Positions 44,950 through 55,595 of a stretch of 64,000 nucleotides of DNA are shown here, piece after piece. Both the position numbers and the translations under genes were made by a program. The notes below the pieces were generated by a model, which had not been told where the DNA came from, made no database searches, and saw nothing but the letters and a program-made list of their open reading frames with translations. Positions within the stretch are counted from its first letter, which is position 1. Each line of letters starts with the position of its first letter. Origin of the DNA: Sanderia malayensis (lineage: Eukaryota; Cnidaria; Scyphozoa; Semaeostomeae; Pelagiidae); the NCBI GenBank assembly GCA_013076295.1, contig RQOL01000623.1, forward strand, positions 1 through 64,000, in the 5' to 3' direction.

Positions 44950-45266
44950 TGACGAATCGAATGCTTCAGCTCATTTTCAGCACTTGTAAAATTGGTTCCA
45001 TTATCTGATTTTATTTCACTTGGTTTACCATGGCGTGCTATGAATCTTCTCAATGCGTTGACGAAAGAATCAGTATCCAAACTGTGTGCCACCTCAATGT
45101 GAACTGCACGAGTGACGAGACAGGTAAATATTACACCATACCTTTTGACTCGGCTGCGGCCAAATTTCACATGAAACGGTCCAAAGTAATCAACGCCAAC
45201 ATGTGTGAATGGTGGTTCACCTGGAACTATTCTACTTTGCGGTAAATCTGCCATCTTTTGTTGCAT
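44847..45266 (-). pseudogene. BEL/Pao copy 3 integrase catalytic core
   Basis: Shows FTHVGVDYFGPFHV (first Asp), FTCLVTRAVHIEVAHSLDTD and IKSDNGTNFTSAENEL (second Asp). The third acidic residue would lie in the next frame. Integrase inserts the cDNA into the host chromosome. The frame closes after HMEEYGSA. Confidence 0.85.
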
Positions 45267-45311
45267 GGGCTGTTGGAGGTGTCTTTTGCATTTGAAGCAT
45301 TGACTAGCAAT

Positions 45312-46484
45312 TCAACGCACTGAAGCTCTGGCATTAACGACCCAATACCTTTCTCTAACCAGTGACAATACATGTTCTTTCCCGAGATGACCAGACAGAT
45401 CGTGATAGTATCTGATTATCAAGTCCACCACGTGGTTCCGTTTCGGCAGTATGACGGGGTATTTCATGTTGCTATCCTCCGTAGGCAAATGTTTCAGTCG
45501 ACCACCGACACAGAGAAGGCCATTGATGATTACAGGGTCCAGGTTGAGGAGACTGCTTTGCTTCTTTAACTGCTTCTTTCCTGAGGTTAAGGCATCAATC
45601 TCTTCTTTGTAGGAGTTTCTTTGAATCCATAAAATAACCGCATGTTCTGCATTCTTCAGCTCTTCTATAGTCAACTTTTCTCTGGGAAGTGGCTTTGGAT
45701 TGTCTGTTGATGACTTTGACTTCAGAATAAGCCAACTCTTGAACCTCAATATCCACGAGACAACTCTTTTTAGTCTGGTCCAGGACGAGAACTTTGAGAA
45801 AATCACTTCGTTCATATCACAAGACTTTTCGATTGCTGCAACACTGTGTGATTGTAGACTCTTCTTTATTTCCGCATCATCATCATCAACTTCGAGATTT
45901 TCTGTGTGCTCAGTTGGCCATGCTTCCTTACTTTGCCATAAGAACGCTGGTCCCTTGATCCACCTTGAGTCACCAACAAGATCATTTGCAGAAACACCTC
46001 TTGATGCGTCATCAGCTGGGTTCATTTTCGTCTGTACATAATTCCACTGAGATGCATCTGATCCATCTTTTATCACAGCAATGCGGTTGGCAACGAAAAT
46101 CTGAAAACGTTTGCTGTCATTATTGATGTACTTGATAACGGCTGTACTATCTGTCCAAAATACAGATTTGTCCACACAAATTTCCAACTCCCTCTTTAAC
46201 ATCCGGTCTAGTTTGACTGCTACTGTAGCGGCAGAGAGCTCGAGCCTGGGTATTGTCATGGGCTTTAACAGTGCCAATCTAGATTTACCAATAGCAAAGG
46301 AGCAATTTATTTTCCCTTCACGGCTGATTGTCCTCACATATGATACTGCACCATATCCATTCTCTGAGGCATCACAGAAATGATGTAGCTCCACTCTATT
46401 GACTTCACCAAAATTCTCTGGCTGAAAACATCTTGGAACTGCCAGCTTCACAAGGTTGGCAACTCTTTGATCCAGCTGTTCCAA
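45312..46484 (-). pseudogene. BEL/Pao copy 3 RNase H and integrase zinc-binding region
   Basis: A 390-codon frame, the longest of this element. RNase H motifs: VELHHFCDASENGYGAVSYV (Asp), MTIPRLELSAATVAVKL (Glu), FWTDSTAVIKYI (Asp), NPADDASRG. Then a linker, then DLIIRYYHDLSGHLGKEHVL, the HH part of the integrase zinc finger. The CC part follows in another frame near 45290-45310 (a cgaagcattgac stretch with a stop). RNase H removes RNA from the cDNA hybrid. Confidence 0.88.
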
Positions 46485-47286
46485 CGGTTGATAGCAGTTC
46501 GAGGTATTTCATCGTCCCAACCAAGCTTTTCACGACATAACTCTTGCAGGATGATCTTGGCCGTCAGTACGAACGGTGCTACTATGCCAAGCGGGTCATA
46601 TATTGAAGATACAAAGCTGAGAATTCCTCTTTTTGTCACTTCTCTTGCCGGGATATTCACGTCGTACTGAAAACTGTCATTGAAACATTCCACTGAACTC
46701 CCAACGCTCTGTTCACAGGTAAGAGATCCTTTTCCACGTCAATCTTCTTCAGTTCCTTTGAATGGTCTTCCTTGGGGATCGCATCAATTACGTCTCTTTT
46801 ATTGCTGATCCATTTAGTCAGATTAAATCCACCGAGGGACAAAGGCTTTTCAGGTCATTGTAGATACTAACTGCTTCCTTGCTATTCTTTACCGACTTTA
46901 AAAGATCGTTCAACATAGAAGTTTCTCTTCACGGTAGAAATCACGCTATCTTTAAAGTGAGCCCTGTGGTCTTCCGCTGTCTTCTGAAGAGCAAACGTGG
47001 CGCAGCTTGGGGACCAGATGCCACCAAAGAGGTGAACCAGCATCTGTCTTTCCTCTGGGTCCTTTGATAAGTCGCCATTGGGAAACCATAGGAACCGCAG
47101 TGCACTGACATCGTCCTCTTTTACCCGCACCTGGTGGAACATGGCTTCAACATCCGCGATTAAGGCAACGTTTTCTTGGCGAAATCTCAGGAGAACACCA
47201 ACTAATGAATTCGTAAGATCAGGGCCTTGCATTACATGCTCATTCAGCGATTTACCTTGAAACTTGGCAGCACAATCAAACACCAC
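46448..47286 (-). pseudogene. BEL/Pao copy 3 reverse transcriptase, frameshifted at the active site
   Basis: 47286-46882 has RVVFDC-type [48 protein letters not shown] (first Asp) and LRFLWF. At the catalytic Y-x-D-D box the frame reads FYVERSFKV: one extra base sits in the codon of the second of the four box positions after Tyr-Val, shifting the frame. Downstream blocks 46842-46657 (LTKWISNKRDVI) and 46693-46448 (LSFVSSIYDPLGIVAPFVL, the connection region) are in other frames. Confidence 0.85.
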
Positions 47287-47354
47287 ACGTGTTTTCTCTG
47301 GCTTTTTCGGGTTTATGATGCTATGATGAGGCAGGTACCATACTTTTCCATAAG

Positions 47355-48452
47355 TTAGTTGAAAAGTTCTTCAACAAGGTCTTTATTCTTCAACAATTTT
47401 CTTTTCAAATAGGTCAGCCGACTTTCTGCTAGACTGCGGTTGTTGGGAAGGCAAGGTTGTGGATTCTTCCAGGGAATTGCCAACACGTAATGTCCGTTTT
47501 TCAGCTTCGCTGATTCTTCAAAAACCTTGAGTGCTTTCTTATTATTTGCTGACATCAGCTTTCTATCGTCAGAAATGCAATCGTCAAATTCATGATTGAA
47601 ATATTTCTTTAATTGCTCACTCAGGAAGTCAGTCGGTTGATTCGTGCTTATCATACCACAGTGTGCCGCTGCGACTTCTGTCTGTCCGAGGGGTCCGTTG
47701 AGCGTCCAACCAAACTTGGTTCTAACTGCAAGTGGTCCTCCGGGCTCTCCTCTTCGTATTTTCTCGGGCTGCAGAGCTTCGGGCACGTCAACACCAATCA
47801 AGAGATCAACTGTACAATCTTCAAGTCTTGTTGGGAACACGAGATCACTGAGATACCGTCCATGAATTGACATCCGTTTGACTTGCAACTGCATCCTTTG
47901 AGACGTATCAACTTCTTCACAACAAAGGCTTGTGGCACATCAATCGATACTGTCTTGTTAGGTCCATTATCTTTAGCTGGCACTGCACTGTCGCAATTCT
48001 CCATAACGTTACTGATAGTGGCTACTGAAATCTGACACTTTCTTGCTGCAATGCCAAGTTTCGCCAAAGATCTTCCGACAAAATGATGCAGTCGAGCCAT
48101 TGTCCAAAAGAGCGTATGTAACGACTTCACCGGTATTCTCTGGACATCTGACCTTCACTGGAACAATCGACAAACTCTTGCGTCCACATCCGGCCCCGGT
48201 TTCACTCAATGTTCCAACAAACTGCCTTTGATCATCACCTGGTCTTGTAGGAAGGCTGGATGACTGATTTACATTGGTCTTCGCAAGTTGCTGATTTCTC
48301 TTCATCTCGAAAGTCACAATCGCTTCATGCAGTGATGACAGATGCTTTCTTTTCAGGTTACAACCTTGAATGGTACATGATTTCTTCTTCTTACACCCAG
48401 CAGAGAAATGGATGAGGATAGACAATTCTCGCATAGCTTTTTCAGCGAACAA
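47355..48452 (-). pseudogene. BEL/Pao copy 3 aspartic protease region (DUF1758-like)
   Basis: 48452-48009 contains KVRCPENTGEVVTYALLDNG with the D-N-G-S active-site motif of retropepsins; the more usual D-S/T-G is replaced by D-N-G. 48130-47798 and 47894-47355 carry the rest, including DLLIGVDVPEALQPEKI and RTKFGWTLNGPLG, typical of the DUF1758/protease-to-RT junction in BEL/Pao. Three frames are used over about 1.1 kb. Confidence 0.78.
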
Positions 48453-50590
48453 AGTTAAGTTTCTCGGTCACCTGTTTTCTTCTTGAACAGTTCACAGTCT
48501 TCCATTTGTGATCTGCTTCGCAGAGATAGCTTTGAAGCGCATATTTCCATTCGGCTTTGAAACAGCCACTGCTAGTTGCGTCTTTCGTCTGGACACTATA
48601 TGTCATGTTCCGCTGGCTTGTATTTCGATTTCCTGCTGATTGCAACGATTTCTTATTCCTGGTTCCACCGTCTTTACTTCCTCCGTCCAATATCCCGCCA
48701 AACACAGGGTCATTCTTCTCTATGGCCACTTTCTAACTAGTCTCGCACATCTTCAATGTTTGGCTCTCTACAATCTTCTCGAATATCTTGCACCTTCGAC
48801 TGCCATCTCCTCTGATGTACCCGGGCATCTTTCCAATTTCTCACCAGTTGTCTTCGTTGTTTACTTGATTAAGTCTGCCAGTTGCTCTCAGAGTTATTTC
48901 ACAGTTTTGAAGATCGTCTGCTAGATCCATCAATCTTCTTATCATTCGGTCTGATTGGTGGGCCATCGAAACCTTATTGATCCAAGAATTCGACACCTTG
49001 TACTTGTTACCGAATCACTCTTCTAGGAGTCGTTTAGCTTCTTTGTATCCTTCTTCTTCGTTTAGGAATACAGCTCTCCGATGACTTCCTTGCTTGCCAG
49101 TGCAATACTGTACAGTAGCTGTAACCGCCTGTTGTTGTCATCTGTATCTTTCTCGACTTGATTCTCAAAGGACTTCATAAATATGTAATATCGCAACGGA
49201 TTACCATCGAATTGAATGAGCTCCGATTTAGGTAGCATACTTGCATCAGCTAATTTCTTCATTGTTGTCAAATACGCATTTCCATATTCAGATGAAAGAT
49301 GGACTACGCTGCCTTACTGCTCTGCTTGAGGGCTTCGTGATTTCACTGCTTTGCTGCTCTCCATGAGAATACATCTGCTTTGCGCTTTCATGAGATTTCA
49401 TCATATTGCTACAAGGATCTTCCACTCTCACTGTTGCATGAGGTTGCTCTTGCAAGGAATCATCATCATAATCACTATAGAATCTCGCAGCCTGGCTTGT
49501 TCTGATTTCCTGCCTTTCTGAAGTTACCAAATGGTGGGGTAGGACATCAAATGGAACAGTATGCAATGATCTCAGAGGGTTATGTTGAGTCACTGACATC
49601 ACTGGCTGATTCATGACATCACAAGAAACTGGCTGTAGAAGCCGGGCTGCTGATCTTGAGGGACTGGGGTGAGGAACTGACTTCATCCACTGACTCGTGA
49701 CATCACCGGAAACTGGCTGTGGAAACCGGACTGCTGATCTTGGGGGACTGGAGTGAGGAACTGACTGCATCCACTGACTCGTGACATCACCGGAAACTGG
49801 CTGTAGAAACCGGACTGGGTGAGGTACTGACTTCATCGGGTTGATCTTGATCCATGACGTCACTGAAATCTGTCCGTGGGAATGGGTCTTCTGATCTAGG
49901 GGGGCTGGACTGAGGAACTGACCTCCAGTTTTTTGCAGATCTTCCCAAGGAACTGAGACTTTTCTCTGGGTTGAAAACTGAAGAGGTAATTTTGCCATCT
50001 GATTTTAACACTTCCTCGAAAACTTCTTTTTCAGCATCCAATTTCGTCAGTTCTTCTTGCAAATGGAACTCTTCTCTTAATTGACTGAGTTTCATCTCTT
50101 GATACGCGAGACTCTGTCTTCTTGCCAACATTCTCTCTTCTGCTACCAAAGTTGCCTTCCTCGTTGCGTTCTGCAACATCTTCTTTTCTATGGCTGATTT
50201 CACACTTGATGAACTCGATGATTTTGAATATTTGGATATATCTGACACTCTCGACAGGGATACTTGACTTGCTGAGTCGTTTGGCTGAATCAGGGGCACT
50301 TCTGAATTAGCAACATCACGCACTTGCTGCATTGCACTGAAAAACCTTTCCTGTCCATCTCGGTAGTAAACACAGCATTCTTCGATATCTTTTACTTCAG
50401 TTAGCATAGCTTTGAAGGACTCACAGGCTTTCTGAAAGGTGGCAAACGCTGTCTCGAGTTTCTCTTCGTATCTACGAAATGACTCTTCATCTTCTGAATC
50501 GCGACAGGCCAAAGCTGCTGATATTTCTTTCACGGTGTTTGTCAACGTTCGCTTCGCATTTGCTCTTTCACGTTTCAATCGAATCATCAC
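48442..50590 (-). pseudogene. BEL/Pao copy 3 gag region
   Basis: The first frame (50590-49787) starts MMIRLKRERANAKRTL and is predicted coiled-coil: heptad-like Glu/Lys/Leu stretches, a Ser run SKYSKSSSSSSVKSA, then KMLQNATRKATLVAEERML. The next frame (49998-49288) has 28-residue repeats. 49271-49062 contains SELIQFDGNPLRYYIFMKSF, the DUF1759 (gag-like) motif. 48729-48442 includes a Cys-rich part (zinc-knuckle-like). Gag coats the RNA in the particle. Frames are broken at several points. Confidence 0.75.
49590..49860 (-). repeat. 84-bp tandem repeats in gag
   Basis: About three units 84 bp apart encode QPVSGDVTSQWM-x-SVPHPSP-type 28-residue repeats. They differ by a few substitutions and keep the reading frame, so they arose while the frame was still coding. 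Confidence 0.8.
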
Positions 50591-50604
50591 ACCACCAAAG
50601 GAAT

Positions 50605-50614
50605 AGTCTCAAAC
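50605..50614 (-). promoter_or_regulatory. Primer-binding-site region next to the 5' LTR
   Basis: On minus, just inside the 5' LTR, are gtttgagactattcctttgg and tggtgtgatg. A TGG-starting primer site about 15-20 nt in is likely, but the matching tRNA is not identified. Confidence 0.3.
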
Positions 50615-51096
50615 TGTAATTTACGAATCTCAAAGCATCGGTTTTGGTAAAACCGCCCAAACGCACCGCGAACCAAACCCAGAAAACACAGCATATAAAC
50701 CAAAGGTTTTAGTTTCACGAATGTGGTTTGCTAGAAAATAAATTACATAACTTAGCGACAAAATAACTACAGAATGCAATTTAAGAAACCTTTCGACGTA
50801 GATAACAACAATGTAAATAAATTAATACAAGGAATCAATAAACATACAGACTGTTTATCCTGGCGACCAAAACTTCGTAACAAACAGCAGCAGTGCCACG
50901 CCTTCCAAGCTTTCTCCCCTTGCCTCAACAATTAGCTGCTATTTCTGTTGAGGCAACAGTCCCATTGGGAGAACTAAAAGGTGTTTAACAATGCTTAAAT
51001 AATAAACATGCGTAAATAATAAACAAACAAAGCGTTTATAATTTAGTTCAATAAACCAATTGTTAACCAAATTCAACTTAAACTTTGCACAATACA
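50615..51096 (-). repeat. 5' LTR of BEL/Pao copy 3 (482 bp)
   Basis: Partner of 43755-44236, with only a handful of base differences and single-base indels. It would carry the promoter for the minus-strand transcript; no clear TATA element was identified. Confidence 0.92.
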
Positions 51097-51815
51097 TATA
51101 GTAGGGTATTTATATAGGGTATTTATAGTAGGGTATGCATAGTAGGGTATGTATAGTCGGGTATGTATGGTAGGGTATGTATGTAGGGTATGATAGTAGG
51201 GTATGTATAGTAGGGTATGTATTGTAGGGTATGTATTGTAGGGTATGTAGGGTATAGTATTGTATAGTATGTATTATGTAGGGTATGTATTGTAGGGTAT
51301 GTATTGTAGGGTATGTATTGTGTTTAGGGTATGTATTAGGTGTATTGTGTATGTATTGTAGGGTATGTGTTGTATTGTATGTATTGTAGGGTATGTATTG
51401 TAGGGTATGTATTGTAGGGTATGTATTGTAGGGTATGTATTGTGGGGTATGTAGTGTAGGGTATCTGTTGTATTGTATGTATTGTAGGGTATGTATTGTA
51501 GGATATGTATTGTAGGGTATGTATTGTAGGGTACGTATTGTAGGGTATGTATTGTAGGGTGTGTATTGTAGGGTATTTATTGTAGGGTATGTATTGTAGG
51601 GTGTGTATTGTGGGGTATGTATTGTAGGGTATTTATTGTAGGGTATGTATTGTAGGGTATGTATTGTAGGGTATGTATTGTAGGTGTGTATTGTGGGGTA
51701 TGTATTGTAGGGTTGTAGGGTATGTATTGTAGGGTAGGTATTGTAGGGTATGTATGTAGGGTATGTATTGTAGGGTATGTATGTATGTATGTATGTATGT
51801 AAGTATGTATGTATG
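51097..51815 (+). repeat. 14-bp minisatellite (GTATGTATTGTAGG)n grading into (GTAT)n
   Basis: About 45 copies of a 14-bp unit, with many single-base changes, 8-13-bp partial units and one GTATGTATGTA tetranucleotide end at 51770-51815. The array starts at the first base after the BEL/Pao LTR. The minus strand reads as Thr/Tyr/Pro repeats, which is a by-product of the satellite. Confidence 0.95.
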
Positions 51816-51912
51816 GGCATGAGCGGTAGCGAATGCAGCGCGCAAAGCGCGCCAACATGATTAAGCTTTTTTACTTGACCGGCGAACGAGCGAAGCGAGT
51901 GATGACCCCTAG
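51816..51912 (+). mobile_element. Helitron 3'-end fragment ending CTAG|T
   Basis: gggcatgagcg, gcgaatgcagcgcgcaaagc and a cgaacgagcgaagcgagt hairpin-like segment precede ccccCTAG at 51909-51912, followed by T. This agrees with the 3' ends at 58643 and 59394. Confidence 0.6.
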
Positions 51913-52129
51913 TTAAAATATAAGCTGTTTTTCAATGCAGTGTATGTTATCCAATGTGGAAACCCTATATTAGCACTGGTAAATTAAACGTTGTCTAAAA
52001 ATTTATGAACATAATTTTGAATAAAAAAAACAAATTAATCATTAGTCATGTCATGCTTAGTTTGACCTCTAGTTTCATCTGCATGGCATCCAGCTTTGCC
52101 ACTGACTACAACCATACATGTTCTTGTAT

Positions 52130-52417
52130 GTTTCAGCAATAACAGTAATAATGCAGATGAAGAATTGGACATTGCAGATGATGACACTGATGATTCTCCA
52201 CCCGCAAAAAAGAAGAAGCCAAATAAGAAATCAGGCAGAAAAACAACTTGGCCTGAGACTTTGCTTAATGATTTCATTGACATCATTGTATCATATGAAT
52301 ATTTAAAGAAAAGATTAATTTTGCAGAATGTTAAAAATCAAAAGAATGCTGAAATCTATAAGAAAGTCCTGAAAGAACTAAAGAAGCGTCTAAGAGCTAG
52401 AAATGAAGAGTGTAACT
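52130..52417 (+). pseudogene. Myb/SANT-like protein, N-terminal part (Harbinger element 2)
   Basis: Encodes NADEELDIADDDTDDSPPAK, a basic KKKKPNKKSGRKTTWPET and LLNDFIDIIVSYEYLKKRLI with KNAEIYKKVLKELKKRL. The acidic leader, then a basic nuclear-signal-like run, then a Trp-containing helical domain is the same plan as the accessory gene at 33867-35019. It is cut at 52417 by the start of a hAT element. Confidence 0.65.
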
Positions 52418-54650
52418 CAGGGGCCGCGCGGACAAAAAATAAATAGGTATTCAAGGGGGGTCCGGGGGTCTCCCCGAAAAAATTCTTGTGACCACGCCCT
52501 TTAGATTGGTTTAAAACGCAACCACGCCCTTTACAAAACTGTTAAAGTGTCCATGTTTCTTCAGCAAGTAAAAGGTCTACTTCTTTGAAAATCTTTCTAA
52601 TCTACGCGGATTGTATACTACATTGGTCACTACATTGTCTTTGAAAAATGATTGTTCTGCCAGCCATCTTAACAGCCTATTTTCTACTTGTAAAAGAACA
52701 ACATTTTCTTTTCGCAATTGAACCATTCTAGACCTTGCAGGTGACACAACACGTTTCATTCTGCTAAAGACTCGCTCGCAGTGAACGCTTGTTAATGGTG
52801 TCACAACTGCAAGTTCTAGAAGTGTCAGCGCTTGTGGAAGGGCATCCTCAAGACCAGCTTTCTTTATTACGGAAAGAAGATCTTGCACATTTGCTTTTCC
52901 TTGTTTCACTGCCTCAGGTTCAATATTGGCATTTTCGTCAGGCTCGAATAAATCATTCTCTTCAAAATCCTGGCTCTCCTGATTGCTTTCTCTTTGTTGA
53001 ACAGCTCGCAGTAACCTTGCACGTTTTTCATTCTTTTGGGCAACTACAGCATCTCTCTCTTGAACAAGTTTTTGTAAAGTAGCGCAATTTCATTATTGTT
53101 ATAAAGTACGTTTAGGTTGTACTCAGTTGCTGTGACATCTGAAACAGCAAAAGGATACAGCTGGAGCAATTTCTCAATTAAGGATCTTTGCTCCTGACTG
53201 CTCGCTTTCTTTCCTTCGTCAAATTTGGCAGGGTGAATGAGATCCATCCACCGGAATTTTGCGAGATTTGAAAATCGCCATGACAGCTGATCACCAAACA
53301 TATTTGTTATCTGACTCCCAAGGTTAATCAATGACTTTCCTGCGTGCCATCGCTTTGCTGCTCCATATTTCTCCACCCACCTCTTTCGCGTATTACTGGA
53401 AATGCTGGATCGGCAAGTAACGTATCACCCCAAATCTGATTAAAATTAAAATTCGCCAAAACTGCTTTCAAATCCCCCAGCATTGAAGCAACCATTACAG
53501 CATCTAACGTTGATTTCTGCATCGTGCTTATAATTGGTGTACAATGTTCGAATATCTTTCTGCACAATTTCAGCAAGAAAAGGAATTCTACTTTCTGGAT
53601 GTTCATTCCAAGACTGCGAGCCAAGTTTTGAGTCTCTGATTTCTCGCTGGAGTTGTTTGCAATTTCATATAAAACTGTGCCAATAGTTTCATAATGCGTA
53701 TCAATTACACTTATGGCCGTATCCCGGGAAAGCCAGTGAGTGTCGCCTGGTTTTGGTAAATTGTAGCCAAGGTGCCTCGTGCGTTTTGGGCTACTCATGA
53801 AAAAGGTAATTAGCTTGTCCGCAGTTCCAAAAAATGTTGCAACTCATGGGATGTTGTTCGCAGAGCGGGATGCACACAATGACATTCTGATTGGTCATCA
53901 GAGGCGTCAATCAGTCCCAGTAGATGTTCTTGCACTTCACCATTACAAACAATTCATACAGAAACTGCAGATTGCTCAACATTGCTACAGTCACTTGTGT
54001 CGTCCATCATAACCCCAACAAATTGTGAGCTGTCAACTCTTTTTTGGATTTCCTCACGAACCTCTTCAGCGATACAATCTATTAATTCATTCTGGGGCTT
54101 GTGCGATGTATATGTTATCCGTTCTTTGTCAAGGAAATCTCGCAAATCATGACTGTAACTGCCAAGTAGGTCCAAAAGCTGCAGAAAGTTGCCCCTGTTA
54201 GATGACAACGTTGACTCGTCATGCCCTCTGAAGGCAAGTCCTTGTGCCGACAAAAAAACTGCAGCATCGATATGATGGTTTAGCATTTTTGCGTACCGCG
54301 AAGCGTTGTGGTTATGTTTTGCAACTTCTTTTCATCTGGCTTCGTCAAGGGGGCAAGCAACATCAGTGTTTCCCAAAAGCTGATATGCAGTGTGGTTTGT
54401 TATGTGTTTCTTTGAAGATTGATGTCTGCAAGCAAGGTTCCAAAGATTTGAACCTGCAGATGTGTAACCACTTTTCTGCACAAAGGAAACTTTCACCTGT
54501 AAATTGAATTGGAACAAGTTAGTACGTAGTTTTTTGTGGACGCTCATATTTCTCCATGTACGGAGGTTTTTCATGTATTTTCATCATTTTAAACTTAGCA
54601 GGAAACTTTAATGAGCATTTACACGCTTTTTTATAACAAACTTGGTTCGG
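52418..54650. mobile_element. hAT-type transposon inserted in the Harbinger Myb-like gene
   Basis: The left end is CAGGGGCCGCGCGG at 52418, a typical hAT terminus, followed by a G-rich ggggggtccgggggtctccc tract. The transposase runs on minus (54574-52577). The right end was not located with certainty; ggcgcctag near 54650 is a weak candidate, and no exact 8-bp duplication was found. The right limit is therefore approximate. Confidence 0.65.
52577..54574 (-). pseudogene. hAT transposase (DUF4371/ZMYM1-like)
   Basis: Minus frames in order: 54574-54332 (zinc-finger-like start with WNLACRHQSSKKHITNH), 54286-53954 (LAFRGHDESTLSSNRGNFLQ, GVMMDDTSDCSNVEQ with DDT catalytic Asp), 53798-53328 (LPKPGDTHWLSRDTAIS), 53376-53044 and 52909-52577 (LELAVVTPLTSVHCERVFSR, the hAT dimerisation motif). 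The pattern matches DUF4371-containing hAT transposases related to ZMYM1-type domesticated proteins. Frame changes near 53345, 53830-53950, 54300 and 52930-53040 make it inactive. Confidence 0.85.
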
Positions 54651-55095
54651 CGCCTAGTCTAAACGTTTCTTAATCAGGAACATTTTGGCGTTTTAGTACT
54701 AAAAGTTTCCCAATGGGTTTCTTATTTTCGGGACTAAAATTGCCTATTGTTTTGACGTGTCGCGACAAAGTCCATGCAGATCAAAATCAAAAGTTACTAG
54801 GCTGTCTTTTTGGGGTGATTTCTTAAATTTGCAGAGTTCCTTAAATTTTTTACCATCCCAGTACTATAGCCGTTTCTTATAAACCGGCAGAAAGACGTGT
54901 ATCTCAAAGGGGAAATTATCATAAGGTGCTTTCAATGACTAGGGGCCACAGGCCCAATATTAGTAGGCAAAAAATAAGGCTAGAGTCCGACCCAAAGAAA
55001 ACGTTAATAGCGGCTTTGAGCCGTCTCGTAAAGCCGCAAGGTATTGAGAATTCATTCCGAATATCACGACCTCTATTATGGTTCACAGCTTCTGG

Positions 55096-55580
55096 TTTAT
55101 GGCTTCTTACTTTAACTTGGATGTTAACCACAGTAATAAAAATGACTCAAATGACGATATTTCGTCAGTATGTAGAAGTTCAATTGACTCACAAGAAGAT
55201 TTTTTTGTTCCTATGAAAAAAGATGCCAAGAAAAATCTTCTAAGGAGAAGCAGTCACAGGAGTTGCTGGAAATCATGAAACAATTGGTTCAGAAAGATCC
55301 CATGACTGATTTTTAAAATATGCAAGAGAGCAAGAAGAACGAGACAGGCAGCATGAGCTTGCCCTGGTAAAGTTGTTGTCAGGTCAACAATCAATACCAT
55401 CTCAACCACAACAATCAGTTATCATCAAGGATATGTTAATCAGCCCAACCACTAACAATCTAGCCCTAATGACTTGACTTATGGCTTGGCTGATCAAGGG
55501 TCTTCTTCTCTTGGAAGCTTCATGCCTGAGCTGAATGACTTTAGCACCATGTCCACAGACAATATAACGAAACTGTAAAA
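55096..55580 (+). pseudogene. Myb-like protein C-terminal remnant (Harbinger element 2)
   Basis: Patches of coding sense: NVNHSNKNDSNDDIS, SQEDFFVPMKKDAKKNLL, then MKQLVQKDP and a Gln-rich YAREQEERDRQHELAL stretch, broken by stops near 55280-55320 and 55475. The Glu/Arg/Gln coiled tail before a converging transposase mirrors the C-terminus of the accessory protein at 34750-35019. The middle of the gene between the hAT and 55096 is not recognisable. Confidence 0.45.
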
Positions 55581-55595
55581 TTTGTAAATATAAAG

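Larger units (their letters stand above)
43755..51096 (-). mobile_element. Complete-length BEL/Pao LTR retrotransposon, copy 3
   Basis: Two 482-bp LTRs (43755-44236 and 50615-51096) enclose gag, protease, reverse transcriptase, RNase H and integrase on minus in the BEL/Pao order. The five flanking bases are TACAG on the left and TATAG on the right, consistent with a 5-bp target duplication with one change. The few LTR differences mark it as the youngest retroelement here. All coding blocks, however, are separated by frame changes or stops. Confidence 0.92.

Noticed and set aside
51097..51815. Telomere-like GGGTAT motifs
   Set aside because: The unit is 14 bp and contains TAGGG only in part; it is not (TTAGGG)n and sits between transposons.
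51110..51858. Long minus-strand frame of Thr/Tyr/Pro/His repeats
   Set aside because: It is the translation of the 14-bp minisatellite; all three minus frames are open because the unit lacks stops.
52410..54660. 8-bp target duplication GTGTAACT / GTCTAAAC for the hAT element
   Set aside because: Only 5 of 8 positions agree and the right terminus is not a clean inverse of CAGGGGCC.
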